From assembly GCA_947503005.1 (NCBI GenBank), contig CANNCA010000010.1, forward strand, positions 1 through 64,000: DNA of 64,000 nucleotides, given 5' to 3'. The notes beneath the pieces were generated by a model. That model had not been told where the DNA came from, ran no database searches, and worked only from the letters and a program-made list of their open reading frames with translations. This stretch comes from an uncultured Flavobacteriaceae bacterium (lineage in GTDB: Bacteria; Bacteroidota; Bacteroidia; Flavobacteriales; Flavobacteriaceae). A program made the position numbers and the translations under genes. Positions 9,761 to 19,799 of this stretch are shown here, piece by piece (position 1 is the first letter of the stretch; every line of letters begins with the position of its first letter).

Positions 9761-10846
9761 CTAAGTTTTGTAAAATGGAAGTTTTACAACAGTTGCACTA
9801 ACTGCGTTCTTGCGAATCTGAATATTTATTTTACTGCCCACTTCGGAAAAAATAACGGGCACATAACCCAAACCAATTCCCTTACCCAAAGAGGGTGACA
9901 TGGTACCTGAAGTCACGATGCCTATTTTTTTACCTTGCCCGTCAACAATATCATAATCATGTCTTGGAATACCTCGGTCATCCAATTCGAAAGCGACTAG
10001 TTTTCGTTCCGGTCCGCGTGCCTTTTCTTTGGCAAGGGCTTCACTATTGACAAAGTCTTTGGTGAATTTGGTAATCCAACCCAAACCTGCTTCAAAGGGT
10101 GAGGTCTCATCATTGATATCGTTTCCGTAGAGGCAATACCCCATTTCCAAACGTAATGTGTCGCGGGCTGCTAGACCGATGGGCTTTATGCCGTAATCAG
10201 CCCCTGCTTCAAATACCTTGTCCCAGACTTGTTTTACCTCTTCGTTTTTGCAGTAGATTTCAAATCCTCCAGAACCGGTATATCCTGTCGCCGAAATAAT
10301 CACATGTTCGATGCCCGCAAAATCGGCAACTACAAAATTATAGAACTTGATTTCGGCTAAATCTACTGATGTAATGGACTGCATAGCTTCCACAGCTTTT
10401 GGACCTTGAATGGCCAATAGGGAATACCCTTCGGAAAGGTCTCGCATCTCGGCTTTGAACGCTGCATTGTATTTTGAGATATGATCCCAGTCCTTTTGGA
10501 TGTTGGATGCATTGACCACCAATAAATATTGCTCCTCTTTAATTCGATAAACAATAAGATCATCTACGATACCACCTGTTTCATTAGGCAGACAACTATA
10601 CTGCGCTTTGCCAATGGTCAATTTTGATGCATCATTGGAAGTGACCTTTTGAATAAGATCTAAGGCATTAGGACCCGAAATCAAAAATTCGCCCATGTGC
10701 GAAACATCAAAAACACCAACACCTTTTCGAACCGTTTCATGTTCAGCATTCACACCTTCATAAGAAACGGGCATATTATATCCTGCAAAAGGAACCATTT
10801 TAGCGCCCAGATCCTCGTGGGTTGTGGTCAAAGCAGTATTTTTCAT
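9761..10846 (-). CDS. gcvT: Glycine cleavage system T protein (aminomethyltransferase)
   Basis: 361 residues, normal length. The folate-binding protein shows MVPFAGYNMPVSYEGV, VFDVSHMGEF, the ATGYTGSGGFEIY signature and the C-terminal PLGYV-like segment GLGYVPV. It transfers the methylene group of glycine, carried on the lipoyl H protein, to tetrahydrofolate and releases ammonia. The H and P proteins are not in the window. It heads a minus-strand unit gcvT - SDR - pterin dehydratase. Because both the T protein and the dehydratase handle pterin cofactors, the grouping may be functional, but that is only an inference. Confidence 0.95.
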   Translation of the reverse strand: MKNTALTTTHEDLGAKMVPFAGYNMPVSYEGVNAEHETVRKGVGVFDVSHMGEFLISGPNALDLIQKVTSNDASKLTIGKAQYSCLPNETGGIVDDLIVYRIKEEQYLLVVNASNIQKDWDHISKYNAAFKAEMRDLSEGYSLLAIQGPKAVEAMQSITSVDLAEIKFYNFVVADFAGIEHVIISATGYTGSGGFEIYCKNEEVKQVWDKVFEAGADYGIKPIGLAARDTLRLEMGYCLYGNDINDETSPFEAGLGWITKFTKDFVNSEALAKEKARGPERKLVAFELDDRGIPRHDYDIVDGQGKKIGIVTSGTMSPSLGKGIGLGYVPVIFSEVGSKINIQIRKNAVSATVVKLPFYKT

Positions 10847-10867
10847 CTTTCGATTTGTTTAGTTGGG

Positions 10868-10875
10868 CAAAGCTA
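10868..10875 (-). promoter_or_regulatory. Candidate gcvT -7 promoter element (TAGCTTTG)
   Basis: The minus strand has TAGCTTTG, matching TAnnTTTG, 22 bases before the gcvT start codon. I see no convincing TTG at the -33 spacing, so support is moderate. Confidence 0.4.
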
Positions 10876-11049
10876 TTGAATAATTTAAGGATAGGAAAGC
10901 CGAGGTATTCTTTGTTTTGTATAATCTTCTGTTAATTTCAGCGACTTTGGTAAAGAAATTGCAAGTTCTTTAGAAGGAGATTTTGTCTGGGTTTTAACAG
11001 GCATCCTGAATTTTAATCCCTATTTTGGGCCGAAATTATATCCTTTATC

Positions 11050-12663
11050 ATGAATAAATTGTTCCTTTTTAGTATCATTTTATTTTCAGTATTCTTATCG
11101 TTCGGCCAGGCTACTCCCACCGATTTCTTATCCGCAGATTTTCATAAAGAAAGAAGAGAAGCCGTACGTGAAAAGATGCCACCGAATACGGTCGCCGTTT
11201 TCTTTGCCAATGCGGAACGCAATCGCGCAAATGATGTGGATTATATTTACCATCAAGACCCTGATTTTTATTATTTAACTGGATACAAAGAACCCAACGC
11301 CGTTCTTGTAATTTTTTCAGAAGTTCAAGAAAACGCCGAAGGAATTTTATATGATGAACTGCTTTATGTTCAGGAACGTGACCCAAGAGCGGAACAATGG
11401 AACGGCAAACGTTTGGGTATTGAAGGCGCCAAAAGTCAGCTAGGTTTTGAACAGGCTTTTAACGGTGCCGATTTTTCCAAATCAGGAATAGATTTCAAGG
11501 CTTTTGATAAAGTTTTGTTTTTTGACTTTCAGAACGATTACCGAGATAAAAGGGGGGACGCCGACCTCTTTGATCTCATCAAAACCTTTAAGCAAAAGAC
11601 GGATTATCCATCGGATTACAATGCGACCAAACAGCAATTGTACAGTATGATAAAATCTGTGACAAGTGAGAATAGAGCAAACGTTGTGCAAACCGTAAAA
11701 CGCTATCTCAATTTTGATGATGACCTAAAGGAGGATGAGTTATTGAAAAATTTTGTTGCTGCTGACGATGACAATTTGGTCAATGATATTAAAAAAAGAG
11801 TGGTGCTAAAACTGGGGGCGAATAATTTAGATTCTACAATGCTGTCCGAAATCATGAGTACGCTTCGTGAGACGAAAACCGAAGAAGAACTCACATTACT
11901 TAAAAAGGCTGTTGAGATTTCAGCTGTGGGTCAGGTCGAGGTAATGAAGGCGATGCATCCGAATATGTCGGAGACCGAGATTCAAGGAGTGCATGAATAC
12001 GTTTATAAAAAGTATGGTGCGGAATATGAAGGTTATCCTTCCATTGTCGGAGGAGGTAACAATGGGTGTATCCTTCACTATATTGAAAACAACAAAACCG
12101 AGGTTGGCGATGATTTGGTTTTGATGGATTTGGGTGCCGAGTACCATGGCTATACCGCTGACGTGACCAGAACCATTCCGGCAAACGGAAAGTTTTCTCC
12201 TGAACAAAAACAGATCTATGATATTGTGTACAATGCTCAGGAAGCAGGAATACAAGCGAGCGTCGTCGGTGCATCTTTTAGGGCTCCAGGTGAAGCTGCC
12301 AGTAAAGTGGTAACAGAAGGATTACTTGCATTGGGAATTATTCAAAATGCTTCAGAAGCCAGAACCTATTTTCCCCACGGTACTTCACATTATTTAGGAT
12401 TGGATGTGCACGACAAAGGAACCTACGGGCCTTTTCAAGCAAATACCGTAATTACGGTCGAACCCGGAATTTATATTCCCGAGGGAAGTGATTGTGATAA
12501 AAAATGGTGGGGCATCGCCGTACGGATCGAAGATGATATTTTGATAACGGATAATGGACCGGTAAATTTATCGGCTATGGCTCCTAGAACTACAGAAGCC
12601 ATTGAAGCGATGATGAAGCAACCTAGTCCGTTAGATGATTTCAAGTTGCCTAAGTTGGATTAA
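11050..12663 (+). CDS. Secreted Xaa-Pro aminopeptidase (M24B metallopeptidase)
   Basis: 537 residues with an N-terminal signal peptide (MNKLFLFSIILFSVFLSFGQ), so the enzyme acts outside the cytoplasm. An aminopeptidase-P N-terminal domain (about 28-190) precedes the pita-bread catalytic domain. The dinuclear metal ligands are visible: D360 (VLMDLGAEYHGYTADVTRT), D371, H447 (HGTSHYLGLDVHD), a glutamate in TVEPGIYIP and another in VRIEDDIL. It removes N-terminal residues before proline. The gene converges on thrC with the two stop codons overlapping by 4 bases, so no room is left for a separate terminator. Confidence 0.92.
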   Translation: MNKLFLFSIILFSVFLSFGQATPTDFLSADFHKERREAVREKMPPNTVAVFFANAERNRANDVDYIYHQDPDFYYLTGYKEPNAVLVIFSEVQENAEGILYDELLYVQERDPRAEQWNGKRLGIEGAKSQLGFEQAFNGADFSKSGIDFKAFDKVLFFDFQNDYRDKRGDADLFDLIKTFKQKTDYPSDYNATKQQLYSMIKSVTSENRANVVQTVKRYLNFDDDLKEDELLKNFVAADDDNLVNDIKKRVVLKLGANNLDSTMLSEIMSTLRETKTEEELTLLKKAVEISAVGQVEVMKAMHPNMSETEIQGVHEYVYKKYGAEYEGYPSIVGGGNNGCILHYIENNKTEVGDDLVLMDLGAEYHGYTADVTRTIPANGKFSPEQKQIYDIVYNAQEAGIQASVVGASFRAPGEAASKVVTEGLLALGIIQNASEARTYFPHGTSHYLGLDVHDKGTYGPFQANTVITVEPGIYIPEGSDCDKKWWGIAVRIEDDILITDNGPVNLSAMAPRTTEAIEAMMKQPSPLDDFKLPKLD

Positions 12664-13955
12664 TTCGACAGTAAAAAAGATTTTAGCTTTTCGTAAGAAT
12701 TAATTTTAATCGAGTTCTTTTCCTTGTTCATCACCTTTTGAATCTGCGCAGGAATTTCCAATTTCTCAGGAATGGTTTCCTCGACCACGTCCAAAAATTT
12801 AACTGGATGCGCAGTTTCTAAGAAAATTCCGTACGTATCTGGATTATTTTCTTGGTACTTTTTCAATCCCAAATAGCCTACCGCACCGTGTGGGTCAGCA
12901 GTATAGTTGGAGGTGTTATAAATATGGTTCATTGCTTCTCGGGTTTCATCATCTGTAAAAGTATAAGAGGATAGCTTTTCTGAAAGTGATTCAAAATTAT
13001 CTTGAAACAGATGGCGAATTCGAATAAAATTACTGGGATCACCTACATCCATAGCGTTAGAAATGGTTGCGGTTGAAGGCTTGGGATTGTATTCTCCCGT
13101 TCTCATGTACTCTGGAACGGTATCGTTTACGTTGGTGGCGGCGACAAAGTGTTTAACAGGCATGCCCAATTTTTGAGCGACCAATCCCGCACAGATATTT
13201 CCAAAGTTGCCGCTAGGTACCGAAAAGACGATTTCTTTCCCCTGCGATTTGACCTGTTTATAGGCAAAAAGAAAATAGAACAATTGCGGTAACCAACGCG
13301 CCACATTGATGGAGTTGGCGGATGTCAGTTGCATTTCATTCAAAAGTTCTTTGTCTAGAAAGGCGGTCTTGACCATTTTTTGACAATCGTCAAATGTGCC
13401 ATCTACTTCCAGTGCAGTAATGTTTTGCCCGAGAGTAGTCAATTGGCGTTCTTGAATATCACTCACTTTACCGCTAGGGTAGAGGATAACAACCTTTACG
13501 CCCTGAACACCTAAAAAGCCATTGGCTACAGCTCCGCCAGTATCGCCTGAAGTCGCTACTAAAACAGTCACCTCATTGTCTTGGTCTTCAGAAAAGTAAC
13601 CCAAACAATTGGCCATAAAACGTGCACCAACATCTTTGAAGGCCATGGTAGGTCCATGAAAAAGTTCAAGTGTAGCCACATTTTCTTCTAACTGAACTAC
13701 AGGAAAATCAAAGTCCAGGACCTTTGCTAAAATCGCTCTTAATTTATCATTCGGAATATCGTGACTTACAAATTGATGTATAGCATTGAACGCAATTTCT
13801 TGATGTGATAAATCAGCTATTCCTGCGAAAAAAGTAGGTGGCAAAGGTTCAATACGCTCAGGAAAGTATAACCCTTTATCAGGAGCTATGCCCTTGATTA
13901 CTGCATCTTTGAAAGATACATTCGGCGCTTGTTCATTTAGGCTGTAAAAGTTCAT
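12660..13955 (-). CDS. thrC: Threonine synthase
   Basis: 431 residues. The PLP-lysine motif FHGPTMAFKDVGARFMA (about residue 105) and the cofactor-binding ATSGDTGGAVANGF are both present. It converts O-phosphohomoserine to threonine. It is the last gene of thrA-thrB-thrC: thrB ends at 13956, directly abutting this gene. Length and N-terminus (MNFYSLNEQAPNVSFKDAV) match the Bacteroidota enzyme. Confidence 0.96.
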   Translation of the reverse strand: MNFYSLNEQAPNVSFKDAVIKGIAPDKGLYFPERIEPLPPTFFAGIADLSHQEIAFNAIHQFVSHDIPNDKLRAILAKVLDFDFPVVQLEENVATLELFHGPTMAFKDVGARFMANCLGYFSEDQDNEVTVLVATSGDTGGAVANGFLGVQGVKVVILYPSGKVSDIQERQLTTLGQNITALEVDGTFDDCQKMVKTAFLDKELLNEMQLTSANSINVARWLPQLFYFLFAYKQVKSQGKEIVFSVPSGNFGNICAGLVAQKLGMPVKHFVAATNVNDTVPEYMRTGEYNPKPSTATISNAMDVGDPSNFIRIRHLFQDNFESLSEKLSSYTFTDDETREAMNHIYNTSNYTADPHGAVGYLGLKKYQENNPDTYGIFLETAHPVKFLDVVEETIPEKLEIPAQIQKVMNKEKNSIKINSYEKLKSFLLSN

Positions 13956-14879
13956 TTAGTTTAAATTCTTAATTCCCGTGTGATTGATTTTCGAGACGTG
14001 AATTTCATAATCGATTCCTATGTTTTGATAGACCTCCTTCATGGCCTCACCTACCTTTTGAGCCGTTGTTTCCCCTTTACCGAAGGTAAATATTGAAGGA
14101 CCCGACCCCGAGATGCCACATCCTAAAGCACCCGCACCGATCGCCGCAGATTTGACCTCATTAAAACCTGGGATCAAAATTGACCGAATCGGTTCCACAA
14201 TATGATCCACCAATGAGCGACCGATGAGGTCATAATCATCGGTAAAAAGTCCGGCGACCAAACCACCCACATTTCCCCATTGTTTGATTCCGTCTGCCAA
14301 AGTGATATTGGTTTTCAATATTTTTCGCGAATCGGATGTTTTTACTTCAATCTGTGGATGGATTACCGTGGCATACAGTTCACTAGGGCTAGGAATAGGA
14401 ATCACATCCAACGGGTCATAACTACGCACCAAAGTGAAACCTCCAAATAGGGCAGGGGCTACGTTGTCCGCATGTGCTACACCGCTGGCCAAACGTTCAC
14501 CTTCCATGGCGAATTTCACTAATTCTAAAGTAGAGAATGGTTTGCCTAACAATTCGTTCATGGCCCAGACAGCTCCCGTAGAACTTGCTGCGCTGCTTCC
14601 GATACCGCTACCGGCTTTAATATTTTTATAGATTTCAATTTCGAAACCTCCTTTATATTCAGTTTCTTCCAAGAATGCCAACCCTGCAACTCCTGCTACA
14701 TTTTTTAGGGTTTCCATTGGAAGATCTTGACCTTCCAACTTCGTGATTGTGATGCCTTTTTGACTAACTTTTCGAACAATCATTTCATCCCCTACAGCAT
14801 CCAAAGCAACGCCAAGTACGTCAAATCCGCAGGAAATGTTTGCAATGGTTGCTGGACAAAATACTTTGATTGTTTCCAT
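13956..14879 (-). CDS. thrB: Homoserine kinase
   Basis: 307 residues of the GHMP kinase superfamily. The phosphate-binding loop is GSGIGSSAASSTGA (about residues 92-105), the N-terminus carries ATIANISCGFDVLG, and the C-terminal motif is GCGISGSGPSIF. It phosphorylates homoserine for threonine synthase. It sits between thrA (2-base gap) and thrC (no gap), so the operon is tightly packed and probably translationally coupled. Confidence 0.96.
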   Translation of the reverse strand: METIKVFCPATIANISCGFDVLGVALDAVGDEMIVRKVSQKGITITKLEGQDLPMETLKNVAGVAGLAFLEETEYKGGFEIEIYKNIKAGSGIGSSAASSTGAVWAMNELLGKPFSTLELVKFAMEGERLASGVAHADNVAPALFGGFTLVRSYDPLDVIPIPSPSELYATVIHPQIEVKTSDSRKILKTNITLADGIKQWGNVGGLVAGLFTDDYDLIGRSLVDHIVEPIRSILIPGFNEVKSAAIGAGALGCGISGSGPSIFTFGKGETTAQKVGEAMKEVYQNIGIDYEIHVSKINHTGIKNLN

Positions 14880-14881
14880 TT

Positions 14882-17326
14882 TTAGAAATTTCCGATACGT
14901 ATAATATCCGCAAAGATACCAGAAGCTGTGACATCAGCTCCTGCGCCGGCACCCTTGATAATCATGGGTTGGTTGGGATATCTTTCCGAAAAGAACAATA
15001 CAATATTGTCGCTTCCTTCGAGATTGTAAAAATCATGTCCCTTAGGAATTTCTTGTAAGCCTACGTTAGCCTTGCCATTTTCGAATTGTGCTACATATTT
15101 TAGTTTGCTTCCTTTTTCTGAAGCATTTAGATATAACTTTTGAAAATCAGTTTCATGTTTGCTTAGCGAAGCGAAAAAATCATCATTGTTATCGGTAGCT
15201 AAGCTTTCTTGGGGAAGGAATGGTTTATTCTCAATATCATCTATTTCCAATCGGTTGCCACTCTCACGCGCTAAAATCAAAATTTTTCGCATCACGTCAA
15301 CGCCACTTAAGTCTATTTTGGGATCTGGTTCAGTGTACCCTTCTTCTTGGGCCTGTTTTACTACATCATGAAATGTGGTTTTATCATTGAAATTATTGAA
15401 AACAAAATTTAGACTTCCAGAAAGAACGGCTTGAATCTTTAAAATTTTATCTCCGGAAGCAATCAAATGCTTTAAGGTATCAATAATGGGTAAACCTGCA
15501 CCTACATTAGTTTCAAATAGGAATGGCGCATTGTAAGTCCGGGCCAGGTCCTTTAATTCGCTGTAGTTGGCATAGTCTGATGAACAAGCAATTTTATTAC
15601 ATGTGACCACTGAAATACTATTTTCTAAATAGGCGTTATAAGAAGCAGAAACTTCAGCACTCGCCGTGTTGTCGACAAAAATACTATTGCGGTAGTTTAA
15701 TTGATTTACGGTTTCAAAGAATTTTTCTTTATCCGCTTTCGTTCCTTCTGCCAAAGCTTCCTCCCAATTTTTAAGCGAAATTCCTCCTTCATCGAAAACC
15801 ATGGTTCTTGAATTGGAAAGTCCGATAACCCTTATATTCAGTTTCAGATTTTCCTTGAGGTATTTTTTTTGCTGGCCAATCTGATTCAAAAATTTAGAAC
15901 CCACATTTCCTACCCCCATGACAAATAGGTTCAATTGTTTGACATTCTCTTCAAAAAATTCTTCGTGTAAGGCATTCAAAGCTTTTTTTACATCATCTTC
16001 TTTAATAACGGCAGAGATATTACGCTCCGAAGCACCTTGTGCAATTACGCGAATATTCACGTTGTTCTTACCCAGTGTACTGAACATTTTTCCGCTGAGT
16101 CCCTGATGACTTTTCATATTGTCACCAACCAATGCGATAATAGCCAATCCTTTTTCCGCGAGAACGGGTTTGATTTTTCCGCGTTCAATCTCATATTGAA
16201 ACGCCGTGTTGACAATTTGAACCGCTTTTTCCACATCATCCGCAGAAATACCCACACAAATGGAATGCTCGGAAGAAGCTTGTGTAATCAAAACAACACT
16301 AACTTCAGTTTGCGACAAGACTTCAAAAAAGCGTTTTGAGATTCCTGGAATACCAACCATGCCTGGCCCTTCTAAAGATAAAAGTGCAATATTCTCCACA
16401 TGGCTGATGCCACGCACGGTCTTACCTTTTTCATTTTTATTCTTGGTAATCAAGGTGCCTTCATCCTCAGGTTCGAAGGTATTTTTTATGACTATGGATA
16501 TGCCTTTCGATAGCACTGGTTGAATAGTCGGCGGATATAAGACCTTCGCACCAAAGTGCGACAACTCCATCGCTTCTTCGTAGGATATGTGCGGAATTGC
16601 CTTCGCTTGTTTGACCAATTTCGGGTTGGCGGTATACATACCACTAACATCTGTCCAGATTTCTAGAATTTCGGCGTTGACCGCAGCCGCTATTATTGCC
16701 GCGGTGTAGTCAGAACCTCCGCGGCCCAAAGTGGTTGAATTCCCGTTTTCGGAAGAAGCTATGAATCCACCTATAACAATGACTTTTTGTTGAACTTTCG
16801 CAAAATAATCCTTGCAATTGGCATTGGTCAGTTTAAAGTTTACCGCGGCTTTTCCGTTGATATCATTGGTCTTAATAAGTTTTCGACTATCGGCGTAGGC
16901 AATATCTAGTTTATCCTGAGCGAAGTATTCGCTAATGATGTAGGAGGATAGAAGCTCACCATAACTTACGATCTTATCAGACAATCGGGGCGTAATCTCA
17001 CCGATTAAAAAAGCACCTTCTAGAAGGGTCTCCAAAGTGTTCATTTCACTTTTTACCTTGCTCAATACACTACTTTGCGCGTTGACAGGAATCAATTCTT
17101 TGACCGTTGAAAGATGCCTGTCTTCCAAATCTCTAAGAACATCCTTGTAGCCTGAATCTTGCTCTGAGGCCAACAATGCTGACTTGAGGAGCATATCGGT
17201 AACCCCACCGAATGCAGAAACTACGACTATGGTTTTATCGGATATGGTGTTCGAAACAATATCCTTTACCAAATTTATATTTTGAGCGTTGGCTACCGAA
17301 GTGCCTCCGAATTTTAAGACTTTCAT
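14882..17326 (-). CDS. thrA: Bifunctional aspartate kinase / homoserine dehydrogenase I
   Basis: 814 residues. The N-terminal aspartokinase domain (KFGGTSVANAQN at the start; GRGGSDYTAA near residue 200) is followed by two ACT domains (LEGPGMVGIPGISKRFFEVL and VGDNMKSHQGLSGKMFSTLG). These normally bind threonine for feedback inhibition. The C-terminal homoserine dehydrogenase begins near residue 465 with the Rossmann motif GVGNVGSKF. It catalyses the first and third steps from aspartate to homoserine. It is the first gene of thrABC. I see no leader peptide rich in Thr or Ile codons upstream, so attenuation of the enterobacterial kind is not supported. Confidence 0.97.
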   Translation of the reverse strand: MKVLKFGGTSVANAQNINLVKDIVSNTISDKTIVVVSAFGGVTDMLLKSALLASEQDSGYKDVLRDLEDRHLSTVKELIPVNAQSSVLSKVKSEMNTLETLLEGAFLIGEITPRLSDKIVSYGELLSSYIISEYFAQDKLDIAYADSRKLIKTNDINGKAAVNFKLTNANCKDYFAKVQQKVIVIGGFIASSENGNSTTLGRGGSDYTAAIIAAAVNAEILEIWTDVSGMYTANPKLVKQAKAIPHISYEEAMELSHFGAKVLYPPTIQPVLSKGISIVIKNTFEPEDEGTLITKNKNEKGKTVRGISHVENIALLSLEGPGMVGIPGISKRFFEVLSQTEVSVVLITQASSEHSICVGISADDVEKAVQIVNTAFQYEIERGKIKPVLAEKGLAIIALVGDNMKSHQGLSGKMFSTLGKNNVNIRVIAQGASERNISAVIKEDDVKKALNALHEEFFEENVKQLNLFVMGVGNVGSKFLNQIGQQKKYLKENLKLNIRVIGLSNSRTMVFDEGGISLKNWEEALAEGTKADKEKFFETVNQLNYRNSIFVDNTASAEVSASYNAYLENSISVVTCNKIACSSDYANYSELKDLARTYNAPFLFETNVGAGLPIIDTLKHLIASGDKILKIQAVLSGSLNFVFNNFNDKTTFHDVVKQAQEEGYTEPDPKIDLSGVDVMRKILILARESGNRLEIDDIENKPFLPQESLATDNNDDFFASLSKHETDFQKLYLNASEKGSKLKYVAQFENGKANVGLQEIPKGHDFYNLEGSDNIVLFFSERYPNQPMIIKGAGAGADVTASGIFADIIRIGNF

Positions 17327-17640
17327 GTCAGTGAGTTATCAAGTAGAACTTTTTGAAAGGGCCTAGCAGGCGAGACGATTGAATATATAGTAGTTTACCC
17401 CAACGGGGTTATAGCGGCCATTGTAAACTTGAAGCCATTTGGTGTAGAAAATACGTTTGCTATGTTCGTTTTTAGATAGACCATATCTTTAATAGAGCAG
17501 TAAATGTAGTACTTTTGACTTGCTAAACAAACCTTGGCCATGATTTTTGCGGAATTATCAACGATAGCGTTGTTAGATTATAAAATAAACGTTTGTTGGT
17601 AAATCTAAGTCTATAGTGTCAAAATAATAGAGCATACCGT
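17327..17640. other. Divergent promoter region between thrA and the NAD(P)HX repair gene
   Basis: 314 bases without an open frame. It must hold the thrABC promoter on the minus strand, which I could not place. On the plus strand a TACTTTTG sequence at 17510 is a -7 candidate for the gene at 17641. Confidence 0.5.
17510..17517 (+). promoter_or_regulatory. Candidate -7 promoter element (TACTTTTG)
   Basis: Matches TAnnTTTG. A T-rich stretch, CTTTAA, lies about 20 bases upstream in place of a clear TTG. It implies a leader of roughly 115 bases before the start at 17641. Confidence 0.35.
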
Positions 17641-19194
17641 ATGAAGATATTTTCCGCCGAGCAGATTTATGCTGCTGATAAATTTACCATCGAAAATCAA
17701 CAGATTACCAGTGATGAACTTATGGAACGTGCCGCGGTTCAGATTTTTAACTGGATTCATACTCGAATGCAGGGCGCGCAAGTTAAGATTCATTTATTCT
17801 GTGGTATTGGTAACAATGGGGGAGACGGTATTGCTTTAGCGCGGCATTTGTTCGAGCATGGTTATAACTTTTCGACCTATGTTGTTAACTATAGTAAAAC
17901 CCGTTCGAAAGACTTTCTAATCAATTTAGACCGATTGAAAGACCGTAAAATATGGCCGGAGTTTTTAGACTCCGATTGTAAGTTTCCAGAGATAGGGAAG
18001 GATGATATTATCGTTGATGCGATTTTTGGTATAGGTTTGAATAGAGCCCCGGATGACTGGGTGGTAAAACTCATGGACCATCTACACAAAACAGAGGCCT
18101 TTATATTATCGGTTGATATTCCCTCAGGATTGTTTACGAATAAAATTCCAGGGGATAAAAATGCTGCAATCAAATCAAATTTTGTTTTAAGTTTTCAAGC
18201 TCCGAAGTTGGTATTTTTTCTTCCTGAAACAGGAATATATAGTAACCAATGGGAAATATTGGATATTGGTCTAGATCCTGAGTTTCTGAACAGTACCGAT
18301 ACGGAATATGAATTGATCGGGAAGAATGAGGTCCTTCCTTTTTACGTTCCGAGAGAAAAATTTTCCCATAAAGGAACGTATGGCCATGCACTCATTATCG
18401 GAGGAAGCAAGGGGAAAATCGGAGCCGTTCAATTGGCTGCCAGAGCCTGTTTGAATTCAGGAAGTGGCTTAGTTACGGGTTATATACCTGAATGCGGTTA
18501 TGTACCCCTACAAACTGCCCTACCGGAAGTTATGGTATTGACTGAAGGAGAGGATGTAATTTCCAAAATCGAATTTGATATAATGGTCAATGTAATTGGA
18601 ATTGGAATAGGGTTGGGAACACACGAAACCACAGGAAAAGCTTTTGGTGATTTTCTAGAGAAGAATAAAACACCTTTGGTCATAGACGCAGACGGTTTGA
18701 ATATTTTATCGGAAAACAAATCCTTTTTGAAAAAGTTACCAGGGCAATCCGTTTTGACTCCACACCCCAAAGAACTGGAGCGTCTGGTAGGAAAATGGAA
18801 AGATGATTTTGATAAACTCGAAAAAACCAAAGCATTTTCAAAAAAATACGATTGCATAATAGTAATCAAAGGTGCTCATTCGATTACGATATACGAGGAC
18901 AAGGGTTATGTAAATACCACAGGCAATCCCGGAATGGCGACTGCGGGCAGTGGAGATGTCCTAACCGGAATCATTACCGGGTTCATGGCCCAAGGTTACG
19001 AACCATTACATGCAACTCTTTTTGGTGTGTACCTACATGGTAGGGCGGGAGATATTGCTGTCGAACAGACTGGCTACCAATCTTTAACGGCATCGGATAT
19101 TGTCAATGGTATCGGAATGGCTTTTATTGATTTATTTAAAATACCGGAGCCGCCTCAGCAGGCCCCAGAAGAACAAGTGGAAAAAGAAGGATAA
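17641..19194 (+). CDS. nnr: Bifunctional NAD(P)H-hydrate epimerase / ADP-dependent NAD(P)H-hydrate dehydratase
   Basis: 517 residues, the usual two-domain length. The N-terminal YjeF_N epimerase domain (about 1-215; FCGIGNNGGDGIALARHL, then DAIFGIGL and SVDIPSG) interconverts R and S NADHX. The C-terminal ribokinase-like dehydratase domain (about 225-505; HKGTYGHALIIGGS, LVIDADGLNIL, TPHPKELERL, GNPGMATAGSGDVLTGII) restores NAD(P)H with ADP. It is a metabolite-repair enzyme. It is transcribed alone, away from thrA, and is followed by a hairpin terminator. Confidence 0.95.
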   Translation: MKIFSAEQIYAADKFTIENQQITSDELMERAAVQIFNWIHTRMQGAQVKIHLFCGIGNNGGDGIALARHLFEHGYNFSTYVVNYSKTRSKDFLINLDRLKDRKIWPEFLDSDCKFPEIGKDDIIVDAIFGIGLNRAPDDWVVKLMDHLHKTEAFILSVDIPSGLFTNKIPGDKNAAIKSNFVLSFQAPKLVFFLPETGIYSNQWEILDIGLDPEFLNSTDTEYELIGKNEVLPFYVPREKFSHKGTYGHALIIGGSKGKIGAVQLAARACLNSGSGLVTGYIPECGYVPLQTALPEVMVLTEGEDVISKIEFDIMVNVIGIGIGLGTHETTGKAFGDFLEKNKTPLVIDADGLNILSENKSFLKKLPGQSVLTPHPKELERLVGKWKDDFDKLEKTKAFSKKYDCIIVIKGAHSITIYEDKGYVNTTGNPGMATAGSGDVLTGIITGFMAQGYEPLHATLFGVYLHGRAGDIAVEQTGYQSLTASDIVNGIGMAFIDLFKIPEPPQQAPEEQVEKEG

Positions 19195-19195
19195 T

Positions 19196-19226
19196 AAAAA
19201 AGACCCGATAGGGTCTTTAAATTTTT
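19196..19226 (+). terminator. Terminator of the NAD(P)HX repair gene
   Basis: An AAAGACCC / GGGTCTTT stem with a 4-base loop lies directly after the stop codon and is followed by an A/T-rich tract. The upstream A run may make it act in both directions, for the convergent gene at 19244 as well. Confidence 0.75.
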
Positions 19227-19243
19227 ATTTTTTGCTCGTTGAA

Positions 19244-19660
19244 TTATTTGCTTTTAAGGCGTCTTTTCACCCAAGTCAATGCATTGTCAAACTCGATAAA
19301 AAATTTCATCTGTTTTTTATAGAACAACTTTTCGATTTTAAAGTTGTGCATGTCGATTTCCTTAACGGAAACGATTGCAAATGCTTTCAAGTTGTCCAAC
19401 TGTCTGATATAGGTGTAAACTGTTGGGTCGATCGCGTATGAGTTTTGACGTAAACTGATATAACCAAAATCTTTGCCCCTGAAATGTATCTCAGAAATAC
19501 CTATGATTTGATAGGCCCTTTCTAAGGTAATCGTTGCTCCTTCGTCAAAATTGGCTACGATGTAGTTGTCGAATACCTGAACTGTACCAATGTCCAATTT
19601 ATATTCGCGAACGACTAAGCGTTTTCTTTTCTTTGACTGTCCTACGTTCATTTTTCCCAT
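19244..19660 (-). CDS. Conserved hypothetical protein, small cytoplasmic alpha/beta protein
   Basis: 138 residues, no signal peptide and no membrane segment. The N-terminus is basic (GQSKKRKRLVVREYKL), then alternating beta strands and helices (TVQVFDNYIVANFDEGATITLERAYQII, FGYISLRQNSYAIDPTVY, LKAFAIVSVKEIDMHNFKIEKLFY, basic end VKRRLKSK). The pattern resembles the STAS/SpoIIAA-like proteins common in flavobacteria, but I see no conserved phosphorylatable serine motif, so the assignment is weak. A second ATG three codons downstream is an equally good start. It has its own transcription unit between two terminators. Confidence 0.65.
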   Translation of the reverse strand: MGKMNVGQSKKRKRLVVREYKLDIGTVQVFDNYIVANFDEGATITLERAYQIIGISEIHFRGKDFGYISLRQNSYAIDPTVYTYIRQLDNLKAFAIVSVKEIDMHNFKIEKLFYKKQMKFFIEFDNALTWVKRRLKSK

Positions 19661-19799
19661 TGTTGTAATGTCTTGAACGAAAGTAGAATTAACTGCCGCT
19701 AATGAGAAAATTAATAGATTAAAGGCGTAAATATCGTTTATATTGCGAAATAGTTAATACACTGACATTCTATTTCTTACAAGCTCAATTTATACCTAT

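Noticed and set aside
17327-17640. Threonine attenuator ahead of thrA
   Set aside because: No leader peptide with Thr or Ile runs and no terminator/antiterminator pair is visible.
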